This document shows positions 36,730 through 49,176 of a DNA stretch of 64,000 bases, piece after piece. The translations under genes were made by a program, and so were the position numbers. Positions within the stretch are counted from its first letter, which is position 1, and each line of letters starts with the position of its first letter. The notes beneath the pieces were generated by a model that was given only the letters and a program-made list of their open reading frames with translations, did no database searches and had not been told where the DNA came from. This DNA is from Bursaphelenchus xylophilus (Eukaryota > Nematoda > Chromadorea > Rhabditida > Aphelenchoididae): assembly GCA_904066235.2 (NCBI GenBank), contig CAJFCV020000002.1, positions 1 through 64,000 of the forward strand. Direction: 5' to 3'.

Positions 36730-37276
36730 CAGGGGTGGTCAGCAGACCCTATTTTTCCGATTTTCGGCCCGCGGCCCGGCCCGTCTAATCACCGGCCCGG
36801 CCCGGCCCGTCTAGTCTTTTTCCAGGCCCGGCCCGGCCCGGCCCGTGACGGGCCTGGCCCGGCCCGGCCCGGCCCGTGCAGGCCCGTCTATAGAGGGTTC
36901 TGCGAACTGCGCCCAGGCTCGGGATCTAAACTGAGGCAAAAAAGGCGTTGATCTAGCTAGTAAAGGATCAATGTGATAGTTTTGTGGTTCTATAATGGAA
37001 CTATAGACTTGTAAACGTGTTAGAACTTGAGAAACAGCAACTATAACAACATCAATTAATTTTCCCGGCGCGAAAACAATGAATGCCAACGGTTTGGCAT
37101 TGTATTTTAGACGGGCCGGGCCGGGCCGGAAAAAACCCCAGGCCCGCGGCCCGGCCCGGCCCGGCCCGTGACGGGCCCGGCCCGTTTGTCAATTTCCATT
37201 TTTGAGGCCGGCCGGCCCGTTTGGGCCGGGCCGGGCCGGCCCGGGCCGGGCCGGCCCGGCCCGCCGACCACCCCTG
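36730..37276. mobile_element. hAT-type array MITE, CAGGGGTGGTC type, copy B
   Basis: Perfect 8-bp duplication CTTCTCCG (36722-36729 and 37277-37284). Ends are CAGGGGTGGTC and GACCACCCCTG. Relative to copy A (18481-19017) it is inserted in the opposite orientation and is very similar through the non-repetitive centre, differing mainly in the number of GGCCC/GGGCC units. It lies between the unrecognised 260-aa gene and TIMM22. Confidence 0.92.
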
Positions 37277-37419
37277 CTTCTCCGGAAGACGAATAATAAA
37301 AAAGAAACACTTGACAAACTTTTTAAGATGTCAAGTCTCTCTTTTGAAAATATTTTTTCACCAAGTTTTGACAAAATTTTTACTCTTTAGAACGATTCGT
37401 ACACAGTAATTCGTATACG

Positions 37420-38271
37420 ATGAGTCTCAGTCAAGGAGGGACGGATTTCACGGAGATTTTTGGCAACCCCTTTAATAAAAAGCCGGAGAAAACGAAGCCT
37501 CCGGAACCTGTAAGTTTTCGCTATTTTTTTCTTGTGACCGTGCAATTTTAGGAGCCTGAATTCGAATACACACCTTCTGCGTACTTCACACTAGTCGATC
37601 AGATGATAGGAAGCCGATCAAGGCCGTGGAACCCCGAGAGGACACCGGTTATGCCGAAAATGGTGAGTTTTTGTTGTTGTTCTTGGTTTTTAGTGATAAT
37701 GTGAGAGAAATCCTGGTGAATAGGCCCTTGACTTTGTTCCAGATGCTGTCCCTACCACCCATGTCAAAGGAAGAGTTGATGATCCATCGGACGATGGAGA
37801 ATTGCGCCTTCAAAGCAGCACTTTCTTTTGTTCTTGGAGGAGGAGTCGGAGTTGCTTTTGGTTTGTTCACAGCATCCGTTGACCCATCGTTGAGCTTTAA
37901 CAAAGACCCGACTAAGCCTGTAAGGACCATTATGTATCTTTTCAAAGCAAATTTTAGACTGATTTTAAATGTTGTATTATGTTATACTAGACACCTCAAT
38001 CTTTCAGTTGACATTCCGCGAGACTTGGATTGAAATGCGCGGCCGAATGGTCTCATATGCGAAGAACTTTGCCTCTCTGGGTCTGCTCTTTGCCGGAACC
38101 GAATGTATCCTCGAAACTGCTCGAGGGAAGTCGGATTGGAAGAATGGAACCTTCTCTGGTGGAATTGTAGGTGGAATTATTGGTCTTCGAGCAGGAGTAA
38201 AACCCGCGCTATTTGGAGCAGCTGGTTTTGCAGCATTCTCAACAATAATCGACCATTATCTCAGACATTAG
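37420..38271 (+). CDS. TIMM22: Mitochondrial import inner membrane translocase TIM22
   Basis: TIM22 forms the channel that inserts carrier proteins into the mitochondrial inner membrane. Exons 37420-37509, 37552-37662, 37743-37919 and 38008-38271 add to 642 bases (213 aa plus stop) in frame. Diagnostic segments are [20 protein letters not shown] with GLFTAS (first membrane helix), [60 protein letters not shown] (glycine-rich helix) and [20 protein letters not shown]. The cysteine residues typical of the family are present (NCAF, TEC). Length is near the 190 to 200 aa norm. The start [18 protein letters not shown] is the only ATG that joins in phase. Confidence 0.95.
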
Positions 38272-39105
38272 AAGGGTTAGTCTTTGTACGTATGACATTG
38301 TTTTAGGTCGTTGTTAAGTTTGAGGTATTATAAAGAATATTTAATCTGAATATGAATGTTTTGTGATTTTTGAGCTGTCATAGGAGGATTAGTAATTTTT
38401 GAATGCAAATGATTTTTTATATTACACATGACATCAAGTTCACCGCATTTTTTGTCTTGGATTTTTTATTTCTTTCTGCATGAATGGACGTCTATTGATG
38501 TCTAAAAACTATTTTTTATGTATATTAATAACTTTTTATTACATCATCTATACCAATAACCCAAAAATTATCACAAATTCATTTATTCGAACCGAGATTT
38601 TTAACAATATAGCCGTAAAACACAACGTAGAACCGAATGGAATGAAATCAAAGAGCAGACAAAATTCGTATTTTACATCAAATTTTTGACGAAACCCGCA
38701 AGTTTTTTGGTATTTTTTTTTAAATCTGGAAGTTTGTTTGAGTTGAAGACAGTAGTGGACACGTTATCCCTTTAGGATATATTTTGCAAAATCCAAGGAA
38801 TTGCGACCGAAATACGGAAAAAATATAAAAATAGAAATATATAAAAATATTTTTGAATAGCGATATCCGTTTTAAAATGGCATTTTAGGAAAATAGGAAA
38901 GTGTAAGAGAGCTGAAAGCGATTTTAGAAGATAGAAATTAGTAGCCCCTACTTTTTAAAAGCTCTAAATGTTACTATTAAATAATCATTAGGAATAAAAC
39001 ATAGGAAAAAATCTAAAGAACAGTTTAAAATTTTAAGACAAAATATTTGTCATGGTGTAATTGCGAAGAATAACAACGAAGTTAACAAAGTGACTGCTGG
39101 CGGTG
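38272..39105. other. AT-rich intergenic sequence
   Basis: 3' flanks of TIMM22 and of the convergent glucuronosyltransferase gene. No exon, repeat family or RNA gene was recognised. Confidence 0.5.
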
Positions 39106-40600
39106 CTACGTTTTCTTCTCTTCGTAGACATAACCATACGAAGGGCCACTGCCCTTTGGCAATTTGGATTGTGTATGCCAAACGAGGATCTCCTTGGGCT
39201 GTCTGTCGTATCCAAAGGGCTCCAAATCCTTCATGGAGACGTTCAATTGCTTTAGGAAACAGTTTTCCGGATCTGATTTTCCACATTTTTTGGTGAATCG
39301 GGCTCTAAAATACGGGATGTTGCAGTAAAAAATTAGTATAAGTTTTCCTGCCTCGTTTTTGACCTCAAATTCACGACTTACGTAGAATTTATCAACACTC
39401 GCAAATTGACGGCGAAACCGGCCATGTCTGTTGCAAATTGCCGTTTCGGCGCATAAACTACGTCCCATTTTGTGATTTTTCCATTTTCCACATGAGGAGC
39501 CTCGACTTTAGCTCCGCCAGAGAATCCTAAACGAGCATGACCTTTGGTGCTTTCGATATAACAATTTTCAAATATTCCAAAGTCCTTACCGACTGCCCAC
39601 AGGCCGACTCCTTTGACTTTTCGGATATACTCATCGAACAGCCGAAAGTCGTAAGTATTGTCATCATCGGCGAAATAAACCACCGCACAGCCATTGTAGT
39701 CCCTATATTTGGTCTTGATTATGTCTATGGCCATATTTCGATGGGACCAGCCCCGTTCTAGAATTAAGATTATTGTTTACGAGCGATGCTTGACCGATTG
39801 AGTCAGGCGTTTTTTTCGCATAAAAGGTTAAACTTGTTCTAATAAAAGCCTTGGAAGACTTTTCTGGGTCATGCCTAAATTCAACAGGTTTTAATTGATC
39901 GTTTTGAAGAGATAGAGAGGAACACTTGACCCAATGAGTCAACTGTTTCCCTCGGTACCCAAAACCGTGAATTGCGTATTGAAAAATGACAACAGGGTCA
40001 CATAATAAGTCTCACTGGGATATTTTTAGACAGAAATATTTTTTCTCTGGAGTTCTCAAAATAGAGATAAAATTAAAAATTTTTCAACTTACTTGGCAAT
40101 GAATCAACACTAGTTGTAAACAGATATGTATGAGGAACTCCGGATCTCTGCAGCAACCTGTTGACAGCGTCTGACGTCCGATTCGCGTCCTCAATTACCA
40201 GCCAGTGAATATTTTTGACTAACATTAATGTCTGCGCTAAGCGAGTGAGATCGGGCATTCGAGTCGGTCTGGCATAAGTGGGAGTTACTACGATGATTAG
40301 GCATTCGTTCGTCGAGAAGGCTGTTGTCGTATCTACTAAAATGGAAAGGAAATAAATTTTGAAGTTTTGAATTTTCCGCACAGCGCAAAAAAACTTTGGG
40401 CTGGAATGTACGAAATTTTTGAATTTGAAAACATGCTGACCATTCTGTGGAACAGTGATATCGGATATTGTTGGGTAGGAATGCCACGCGACCACACAAA
40501 AGGCGGCCAAACAAACGAATGGGATCAAGGGCCTTCGCACCGTGCGCGATGCCACTGCCGGGATCGGGGAGGGCAGTGGACTATAGGAGGGGGAGCGCAT
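39106..40600 (-). CDS. Beta-1,3-glucuronosyltransferase (GT43, B3GAT-like)
   Basis: GT43 enzymes transfer glucuronic acid in the Golgi; GlcAT-I completes the proteoglycan linker tetrasaccharide. Minus-strand exons 40441-40600, 40093-40335, 39382-39757 and 39106-39304 sum to 978 bases (325 aa plus stop) without a shift. A short cytosolic tail precedes a membrane anchor (PLIPFVCLAAFCVVAWHSYP). Then IIVVTPTYARPTRMPDLTRL, NIHWLVIEDANRTSDAVNRL, KRGWSHRNMAID, the Mn-binding AVVYFADDDNTYDFRLFDEY, FATDMAGFAVNL, and near the C-terminus DLEPFGYDRQPKEILVWHTQ. Length and order match GlcAT-I. The catalytic-base region reads ENCFLKQLNV, where family members have a GxQE-like motif. Which nematode subclass it belongs to (sqv-8 or the glct set) is unresolved. 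The donor of intron 1 is GTCAGC, a weak but phase-correct choice. Confidence 0.92.
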
Positions 40601-40908
40601 CAGCGCCTGAAATGGTGAATTAGGTAAAGATTAAGGTACACGTTGAAAAATTACACGTTAGCGGAAACATGTGACAAAAATTTTATAAAAAAAATATAAT
40701 AATATTTTGCGAGGGAATTTTGAAAATCTTGTAAGCGCATTCTAGTAAATAGGCCGAAAATTAATCCTTGAAAATTTTATCAGTCTGGCCGAAAAAGAAT
40801 TTGACTGATAGCTCATTCCATGCAAGCAGAGCCGATTTCAACGGCCTTTTTGCGAAAGAGTGCGTAAAATGGGGCAGCAATACAAAAACTTTTGGATTTT
40901 GCTTACCA

Positions 40909-41352
40909 GGGACGTACCCCAAGTGCGACGCTCAGATTTTGATGAAACTTGTCACAAATTTAGAATAATTTTTTCTAAGATGTATACGAGAATCCAAGCT
41001 CGCGCTTTGCAGAAACAACCGAGTTTTTTAGATCGAAGGTCGGCGAAAATTTAGGACTTTTTGCCGAATTTCGGCACGAAAAGTTTCATGCCTATTTCTA
41101 CCGTAAAGGATAATGTTTCTACAAAAAATCAAATTTTTCTGCACGAAACTGCCAAAGTTATGGCCAAAAAGCGCTTTTCTCTCTGACCGCTCTCCATGTT
41201 GAGGGTGCTCTCTCGGCGGCAAAAATCGTTCGATATCTCGGCGGCGCCCGCAAAGGGCGAGCTAAAACTTTCAGGAATTGATATTTAGTGCGTACCCAAC
41301 GTGTGTGCAAAATTTAAAGAAAATCTGAGCGTCGCACTTGGAGTACTTCCCC
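40909..41352. repeat. GGGGAAGTACTCC repeat family, copy B
   Basis: A member of the family at 25844-26292, with a slightly altered left end (GACGTACCCCAAGTGCGACG) and an intact right end (ACTTGGAGTACTTCCCC). It is followed by TGTAAATTTGAGGTAGAGGC, also found after copy C at 55657, so the duplicated unit may be longer than the inverted ends suggest. Confidence 0.85.
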
Positions 41353-41381
41353 TGTAAATTTGAGGTAGAGGCTTTATCGAC

Positions 41382-41750
41382 TAAATATCAATTCCTGAAA
41401 GTTTTAGTTCGCGCTTTGCAAGCGCCGCCGAGGTCTTTAACGACCCTTGCCGCCGAGAGAGTACGCTAAACGCGGAGAGCGGGCAGAGAGAAAAACACTT
41501 TTTGGCCGTAACTCTGCTAGTTTCGTGCGGAGAAAAAATGATTTTTTGTGGAACATTACTCTATGGTTGAAATAGGCATGAAACTTTTCGTGCCGAAATT
41601 CGGCAAAAAGTGTCAAATTTTCGCCAACTTTCGATCTGAAAATTCCGGTTGTTTCTGCAAAGCGCGAGCTAGGATTCTCGCATATATTTTAGAAAAAAGT
41701 ATTCTAAATTTGTGACAAGTTTCATCGAAACCTGAGCGTCGCACTTGGGG
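41382..41750. repeat. GGGGAAGTACTCC repeat family, truncated inverted copy
   Basis: Inverted relative to copy B and separated from it by 29 bases. It starts in the interior (ATATCAATTCCTGAAAG) and ends at GCGTCGCACTTGGGG, so one terminus is lost. With copy B it makes an imperfect palindrome of about 840 bases. Confidence 0.8.
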
Positions 41751-43376
41751 TAAAAATTATACAAATCGTTGCAAACTGAGCTTGAAATTTTCAAACCGAA
41801 AATCGCAAAAAAGTTTTGATAGTCACATTTTTTCGGCTTAGAAATTTCGCTTTCCGCATAGAGCAAACCGAATATTCGAATAGGAGTCATGTATTCCCAA
41901 ATTCATCAAAGGTTTAATCTGATGGAGAAAACAAAACATAAAAAAATAATTACAAAGTTAACAAACCCGAAACCCAAAACGCGTAAAGACAATAACGCCC
42001 GAGGTCTGGAATTTGTCAACCATGAAACTCTTCCCTTTTTCTCGAGGAAACAAAAAACGAAGAGCTCGAGAGGTAAAGGAGTAGTTACTAGCTACGGTGA
42101 AAAAGTAATGATAGGTTTGGAGAACGAAAAGAAACGCGACAGTTATGAGAATTACTGTTTCTTAGACCGGCTATTAGACTAGAGGCAGATCAAATTTGGG
42201 AAATGGAACATACTTACTAGCATTAATCGCGGAACAAGAGCGACTGGTCAAGGAGAAACGTAACAACATAAAAGGATTTCGAGATATGGAAAATTTTTGA
42301 AATTGAGTGCTTTTTCAAAATTTGCGTACTGAAAAAAGTGCATAACGTTTTTTTTGGGATGAAAATTACCGAAAATTAGAATGAAAAAAATTGAATTTTG
42401 ATTTTGGAATTCGAAATTTGGCCAAAAAATTGCGCGAAAAGAGCCTGCCAAATTTACCAGGATTTCTAGGTCGAAATGCATATCATTTCGAGCCACAGAG
42501 AGGATTATGTTGCTGTGGAAAAACAAATCTCCCACATTCGAGAAAAATGCTCATTAATTTGTATTCAACAGAACTATACCTCAAACAATAAATATTTATA
42601 TTCGAACGCAAAAAAGATGTCCCCTCGGCTCCACAGCACGCCTATGATATCCTCGCGTGTATCTACCGGCTTATTTCGAGTAAGATTTAATTGTTTTGCC
42701 CGCTGGCCAAATTTTTGTTCTCCATTTGGCCGTGAAATAAAAAATTTAACGTCCTTTCCGAAGGTGTAATGACAATCGTCCTCCGGGGGTGATCGTTTAC
42801 ATTTGAATTATTAATTTTCATGGGCAAAAACGGGAGAATTGCCTGATAATGGTGATCTACATGGAAATCGGAGCAGGCGTTACGTAGGACATAGGTTGTT
42901 TGATGTGAATGCGGGGGTGGATTGGAGTTTTAAGGATATCAGTTTTAAAATGCGTTTTGTTAAAAAATTGTGGATGGTTTTGAAATGCCCGGAAAAATTT
43001 CGGATATTCTTTCCCTTTATGCAGATCTGGCCGAAGCTTTGGGGTTTGAAATCGTAAAAAAACTGACATCTTTTGTTCGTAATTTGGGGTTCAAAAACGT
43101 GTTCTTTAACGTCATCGAGTGCTATTTTTTCACAAGAAAATAAATTTTTTATTAGGGAAAAAACAAGGTAAGCTTTTTTCGTCCAACCAAAGTTTCTCAT
43201 TTTTTTCAACTTGGATAGGGATGTTGATTATCTCTGCTGTAACATGGAAGCTCAAACTTTCAGTGCGGGGATGTAATAACACTAATATGTACATAACGTA
43301 AAGTTTTTACCCAAGATTTATATGAAAATGAAAAAATCAAATCTATGCCAATCTGAAGGTACTTTTCTGTTCTCAT
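41751..43376. other. Gene-poor stretch
   Basis: Contains a lysine-rich ORF at 41889-42182 (KPKTRKDNNARGLEFVNHET, GVVTSYGEKVMIGLENEKKR) that I cannot assign and that shows no splice context. The rest is AT-rich. Confidence 0.3.
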
Positions 43377-43875
43377 TAGACATGGCTCGTCGGCCGGCCC
43401 GGGCCGAAAATCTCGGCCCGGCCCGTCGGCCTGAAGGGTTCCGGCCGGCCCGGCCCGTTTCAAATTTTCCGTCGGCCCGGCCCGGCCCGTTCTAAATTTG
43501 CTTCGGCCCGGCCCGGGCCGGCCCGGGCCGGCCCATTAAAACGAAAGTCTCCCCAAGTCTAACTCCTTATGACCTAATTTTTTTCTATCATCATGTAAAT
43601 GGATAAATACTGTGTTCCATAGCTATCTAAAAACAAAAATACCGTTAAAAAAGGTATTTTTGTGTCTTCACATTTCGTTTATTTTCATTATCAATCCCAA
43701 TTTTCGCTTCGAGATTCTGGATTTTAACTATTTCGGGCGGGCCGGGCCGAAACGTCGGCCCGGCCGACGGGCCGGAAATGGTCCGGCCGGCCCGGCCGAC
43801 CTGAAATCCGGCCGACGGGCCGAAATTTCGGCCCGGCCCGCGGCCCGGGCCGGCCCGGCCCGGGAGCCATGTCTA
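43377..43875. mobile_element. hAT-like array MITE, TAGACATGGCTC type, long form
   Basis: Perfect 8-bp duplication GTTCTCAT (43369-43376 and 43876-43883). Termini are TAGACATGGCTC and GAGCCATGTCTA. Both arms are GGCCCGGCC/CGGCCGG arrays, with AT-rich interior sequence at about 43530-43730. No ORF of note. Confidence 0.92.
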
Positions 43876-43883
43876 GTTCTCAT

Positions 43884-44535
43884 CTTTCTTACGAACCCTC
43901 AAATAAACAAACTCCGTTCTCTTTCTCACACATTCTTCCGTTTACAAGCAAATTCGCAAAAATCTCTGGTATTTAAAATATAAGCCCAGTGAACTGCATT
44001 GGACTCAATTGTCACAAGTCAGAGTTAAATTAAGAACACTATCGAAATATTTACGCCTCAAACTCGCGGCTATCCAAATACCACCTCCAGATAGTTGGCT
44101 TTGTCTTTCCAGGGGTTCAAATGGAAGCTTCGTATGAACAAAATGGGATTAAGGTTCAGATAAGTGGATTGTTTTGTCATATCTAAAAACAAGGCGATTT
44201 CCAGGATGTAAATTAGGAGAAAGTTTTTGAAAACGTGGAGCTTCGGAAAAGGATAGATATATCTTTTTGTCAATACAAACTTTTTAGGGCTTTTGTAATT
44301 GTAGTACTATAAGGACGGTACCCTTGCCAGAGTAATCATACCCTGAAAACTGCGCTCTTGTACTCTTAAATCCTGCCTGCAACAATAATGTATTTTCAAG
44401 AGTAGGCCAGGTGGAGTCAACGCAAACGGCAGACAGAGCAAGGAACACTTTAAAAAGGGCAAATTGTACGTACATATACATATATCAGCCTTTACAACGA
44501 AAATCTTAAAGACGATTAGAAAGTGAATTAAAAGA
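43884..44535. other. Intergenic sequence, no gene seen
   Basis: About 650 bases between a MITE and the large palindrome. Several overlapping minus-strand ORFs are present but none has recognisable protein character. Confidence 0.35.
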
Positions 44536-46746
44536 GAGTTTTTTACAAACTGAAGCTTCCCTCCAAGGGGCCCGGACATTGTTGCAACGACCATCACCAA
44601 ATTTCTTGAAACTTGGCCAGTAGAAGGGCCTGAGCATGCTGATGAAAAGCGAAGAAGGGTTTCGCGAAATTTCAACCAGTCCGCGATTACTGTAACAATT
44701 TGGGTTTTGTAAAGCAGCCGTTGTCACGGACCGGGCGATCGCCCTACGGGGCTGAGACTTCTTGTCTGTATGTTTTCGAACATGGCCAACATTTTTCTAA
44801 TTGAAACTTTTTTTGTATCTTTTCGTCTTTCGGTAGTACCGTAATCGTCATGATACCATATCGATTACTGCCGAAAATTGGAAAGAGTGTAACAAGTTTT
44901 CAAACCGGATTATAAAAGTTGGACACCCTTCCCGTAAAATAAAACAAAAAAATCAAAAATAAAAATATAAGTTTTTGAGATATAAGCGTTCAAAGTTGCC
45001 ATGTTCGGTTACTGTAGGACCGAAAAGGAGATGATCAATTTTCAAACGGTACGATTGATTGCCACGCCTCACCCATTAATAGGTCAGCCTTAGAAAAATA
45101 TTTTCAGGTCAAAAAATAAATATTTGAGGCTTTTTTTCAGGCTTTATACGATGGTTACTGTAGTTTCTAACTTTTGTTAATTTCGCTAACAAATTTATTG
45201 GAATGACGAATTTAGACAAGCTATCCGGGTCAGAAGCGCGCATACATCATGGAAGGCAAAAATCAGAATCGTAATACTACCCATTCCTGAAATAGTGGGA
45301 GATTACGGTAGCCGTACCCACTTTTTTCGCTGTTTGGCCGCGGCATTCTTTGGAGCTGCGAGTGTAACAACTTTTGAGGCCTGAAATTCATTCATGATGG
45401 ATAGAAGAGCATTTCAGCAAAAAATCGCGAAAATAAAAATATAAGTTTTTGAGAAAATCCAGGATTACGGTCATTTTAGGGGGTTTTTGGGCCGTTTGGC
45501 CGCGGCATTCTTTGGAGCTGCGAGTGTAACAACTTTTGAAGCCTGAAATACATCCCCGATGCTCTAGAAAGTACCTATGTAAAAAAGCCCGAGAATAAAA
45601 ATATAAGTTTTTGAGAAAATCCCGGATTACGGTAGTTTAGGAGAGGAAACCCCCTAAAATGACCGTAATCCTGGATTTTCTCAAAAACTTATATTTTTAT
45701 TTTCGCGATTTTTTGCTGAAATGCTCTTCTATCCATCCTGAATGAATTTCAGGCCTTAAAAGTTGTTACACTCGCAGCTCCAAAGAATGCCGCGGCCAAA
45801 CGGCCCAAAAACCCCTAAAATGACCGTAATCCTGGATTTTCTCAAAAACTTATATTTTTATTTTCGCGATTTTTTGCTGAAATGCTCTTCTATCCATCAT
45901 GAATGAATTTCAGGCCTCAAAAGTTGTTACACTCGTAGCTCCAAAGAATGCCGCGGCCAAACAGCGAAAAAAGTGGGTACGGCTACCGTAATCTCCCACT
46001 ATTTCAGGAATGGGTAGTATTACGATTCTGATTTTTGCCTTCCATGATGTATGCGCGTTTCTGACCCGGATAGCTTGTCTAAATTCGTCATTCCAATAAA
46101 TTTGTTAGCGAAATTAATAAAAGTTAGAAACTACAGTAACCATCGTATAAAGCCTGAAAAAAAAGCCTCAAATATTTATTTTTTGACCTGAAAATATTTT
46201 TCTCAGGCTGATCTATTAATATGTGAACCGTAGAGATTAATGGAAAAGTTTAAAAATTGATCGTCTCTATTTTGGTCCTACAGTAACCGAACATAGCAAC
46301 TTTTGAACGCTTATATCTCAAAAACTTATATTTTTATTTTTGATTTTTTGGTTTTATTTTACGGGAAGGGTGTCCAACTTTTATAATCCGGTTTGAAAAC
46401 TTGTTACACTCTTTCCAATTTTCGGCAGTAATCGATATGGTATCATGACGATTACGGTACTACCGAAAGACGAAAAGATACAAAAAAAGTTTCAATTAGA
46501 AAAATGTTGGCCATGTTCGAAAACATACAGACAAGAAGTTTCGAACCCGTAGGGCGATCACCTGGTCCACGACAACGGCCGCTTTATAAAACACAAAATT
46601 TTACAGTAATCCCGAAATAATGCAAATTTTGGGAAAACGTTTGACGCTTTTGATGTATGCCTTGTGAGTGTTCTATGAGCCAAATTTGAAGAAATTCGGT
46701 GATGGTCACCGCAACAATGTCCGGGCCATGCTTCACTTTGTAAAAA
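44536..46746. repeat. 2.2-kb palindrome (fold-back element)
   Basis: Two arms of about 1.1 kb, 44536-45650 and 45655-46746, are inverted copies meeting almost without a spacer. Outer ends share TTTTTTACAAA.TGAAGC, GGACATTGTTGC and GACCATCACC.AATTTCTT; further in are AGGGCGAT, TTCTTGTCTGTATGTTTTCG and TATCGATTACTGCCGAAAAT. Near the centre each arm contains internal repeats of TTTGGCCGCGGCATTCTTTG and ATAAAAATATAAGTTTTTGA. The arms are more diverged outside the AGGGCGAT block than inside it. There is no coding capacity. Confidence 0.85.
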
Positions 46747-48910
46747 AGTCCGTTTTAAACACCACCTGGACAGTTTATCCTTGGAAAAGGAAACGTATTG
46801 ACAACGGACTTGCATATAATAGACCTACATAACAAACAATTCTCTAAATGTTTTGACTCTTTTCTTACCAAGTTACAGAGAGGATACGCAAAAAGTAGGG
46901 CCTAGAAAGGGTTGCTCATCTTCTCATTACTCATATGCATAAAAATTGATCTTATTACAAAAGCAGGGGCTCGTCAGACTGTTCGAAACTTGAAATGCCC
47001 TAAGGGAACGCTCGCTTTCTTTCAGACTCTTTTTAACGGTCTCTTACTCAATTTAAACTCGCAATTGAGCGTTAGATGACACTGAAGAATGGAAATGAAA
47101 AATTATTTCTTCCGGGTCAAGAAAAGGGGAAATTGAATTTCAGAGCGAGTAAAGTTTGATGTAAGGTCGACAGAACATAACATACTGGGTTATAAAATAC
47201 GTCTGGGTTAATTTGCTAGGCATTTGCCTTTGACCACATGACCAGCGGAGAAGTGTCGCAGTGATCGTGAGATTTTAGAATTTAAAATTGAAATTTAGCT
47301 ATGAGAATAAAGTAAACTGTTAAAAAAAAGATTTTTCATACAAAAATTTGCAAAGCTACTGTAAAAACAAGTTTTCCGTCCGGGCAACTCTCTCTAAAGA
47401 AAACGATTTTTTTCGGAAAAATTTGACTATCGCGGCTCAAAATGTTTTCCGATTACCAAGAAAACCCCGGTAAACCAATAAAACCAATATCCAATGGGGT
47501 TCGAAGGTAAATTCTTCTCCAATTAGCGGTAAAACACCTTGAACCGCCGATCTCTCTGACTGTAATCAACACAGATTAGGGTCGTTGAACAAATGACCCG
47601 TTCCGAACAGCGGAAAAGAGCTCCAAAATGATCTCCAAAACGTTTTGGAAAACAGGGCAAAGTAAGTCATTGGCTTATAACGGCGTTGCGCAATAAAAAA
47701 TGAGACAAAACTTTTGAAATTTGGATCGTTAGACTGTCAAAAAATGATAAATAAAAAAGTTGTACTTTTTTCTAGGGAAAACTAATTCTCATTTAATTCG
47801 TGGACATGCTCTGGGAAAGCTTGAAAATAAAAATTATATTTTCGGTCAAAAAGTATCAAAAACGTTACTATTTTTTCTAAAAAGTCCTAAACTCTTTTCG
47901 AAAAATCATTAAAAAACAATTTAAAACGAAAGTGAAAAAGTCAAGAAACAATTAGCCGATTGTTAACGTATTGCGCAATCCAATTGCTCCTTTTTCTTGC
48001 GTTCAAAACAAAAAAAAGAATGGTCTCACTTTCACTCGATAAATTCCGCGATCAAAAAGGCAATAATAAACTGATCCTCGCGCATTTTTACAATACTTTT
48101 ACAATGTTCGTGCTTTTTGCGGAGATGGAAAATTCGCAAAGCGAGGGAATTTATGGGCTGGAGAAGTTAATCGGCCGAATCGACTGGTCTTGGGGACTGC
48201 GCGGATGTCCACGATAATGATTCTTGGTGAATAATTAGATTTATCGTGTAAAGAACTGAAATAAATTACAAAAAAACACAAAATTGCTAGTTCGAAATAC
48301 CAAAAATGCTAAAGATTTTGCTCAATTCCAGGTCGCGGTGCAGCAACAGTAACTTTTGGTTTAGCTTGAAATTTTTCATAATTGCAGTACATAGTTCAGG
48401 TATAAAGACTTGAAAATCTTGACTCGCGATTTGCTGCGGCGTCCGGGATATTTAACGATCTTCTGGAGCACGTAAAACGATATCTCTAAGCAGAATGAAC
48501 ATTTATCTGCAACAAGCCCAGCCCCATAGGCCAATCTTACGACACCACCCCCGTAAGGCATAAAATTAACCTCCTTTCTATGACAAATAAAAGTGTTATA
48601 TTTGCCCTACGACTTGTTGTAGAGAGAGAGCTGACTATGTTTGTTGTGCTACCAAATTAAGACCAAAACAACTCTGCGCTTTACCATTGGACCCTATTTT
48701 TCCACCCTCCATTATCAGCTTCAATCTTTCGCGTAGTCGTTATTATCGATAACAATCTAACTTGTCTGACATGCATTCACGGTAAAAATATTACCAAAAC
48801 TGTCCTCTCAAAATTTGGTATGGTTTACTACGAAAATAAAAATGATGACTTTAGCGAGAAGACAATGACAACCCTTTGACTAAATTTACTGACAAGGAAA
48901 TGGTTTCAAT
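46747..48910. other. Gene-poor stretch
   Basis: More than 2 kb with no exon I can support. Short ORFs here, such as 47960-48217, have no recognisable motif. Confidence 0.35.
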
Positions 48911-49176
48911 TTCTCCCGGCGTTTGGGTCCTTCGCGCTGCCCCGGAATCGAACCAACCCCCAAAAGAATACCGAGCGGACGCTTTATCCACTCGGCCAAC
49001 CGAACCATTGGACTCTGCTCTTCTTTTCCGAGGAGAGCGGTGACCATTTTTTGTGGACCTTTCGGTCGATTTTTCTCGTCGGCCGGGCATATTCCGCAGC
49101 TGGAAATCGGCTCTTTTTACCAAAGTTGACCTGCTCTGTCCACCTGTACTAGTCATTTTCCCAAACGCCGGGAGAA
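48911..49176. mobile_element. 266-bp element with 17-bp inverted ends and tRNA-like boxes
   Basis: Ends are perfect inverted 17-mers: TTCTCCCGGCGTTTGGG (48911-48927) and its complement (49160-49176). Inside, on the minus strand, is a tRNA-like segment (about 48936-49010) with TTGGCCGAGTGG (A-box-like) and GGTTCGATTCC (B-box consensus). The arms do not fold into a good cloverleaf. No target duplication was obvious. Confidence 0.6.

Noticed and set aside
37202..37409. Pro/Gly/Ala-rich ORFs just upstream of TIMM22
   Set aside because: They derive from the GGCCC array at the end of the MITE at 36730-37276.
44740..46560. CRISPR-like or satellite array
   Set aside because: The repeats are inverted arms of one palindrome with two internal repeats, not regularly spaced direct repeats with spacers.
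48936..49010. A functional type II tRNA gene on the minus strand
   Set aside because: Only the D-arm and T-loop words match; acceptor ends are not complementary and the unit is bounded by transposon-like inverted ends.
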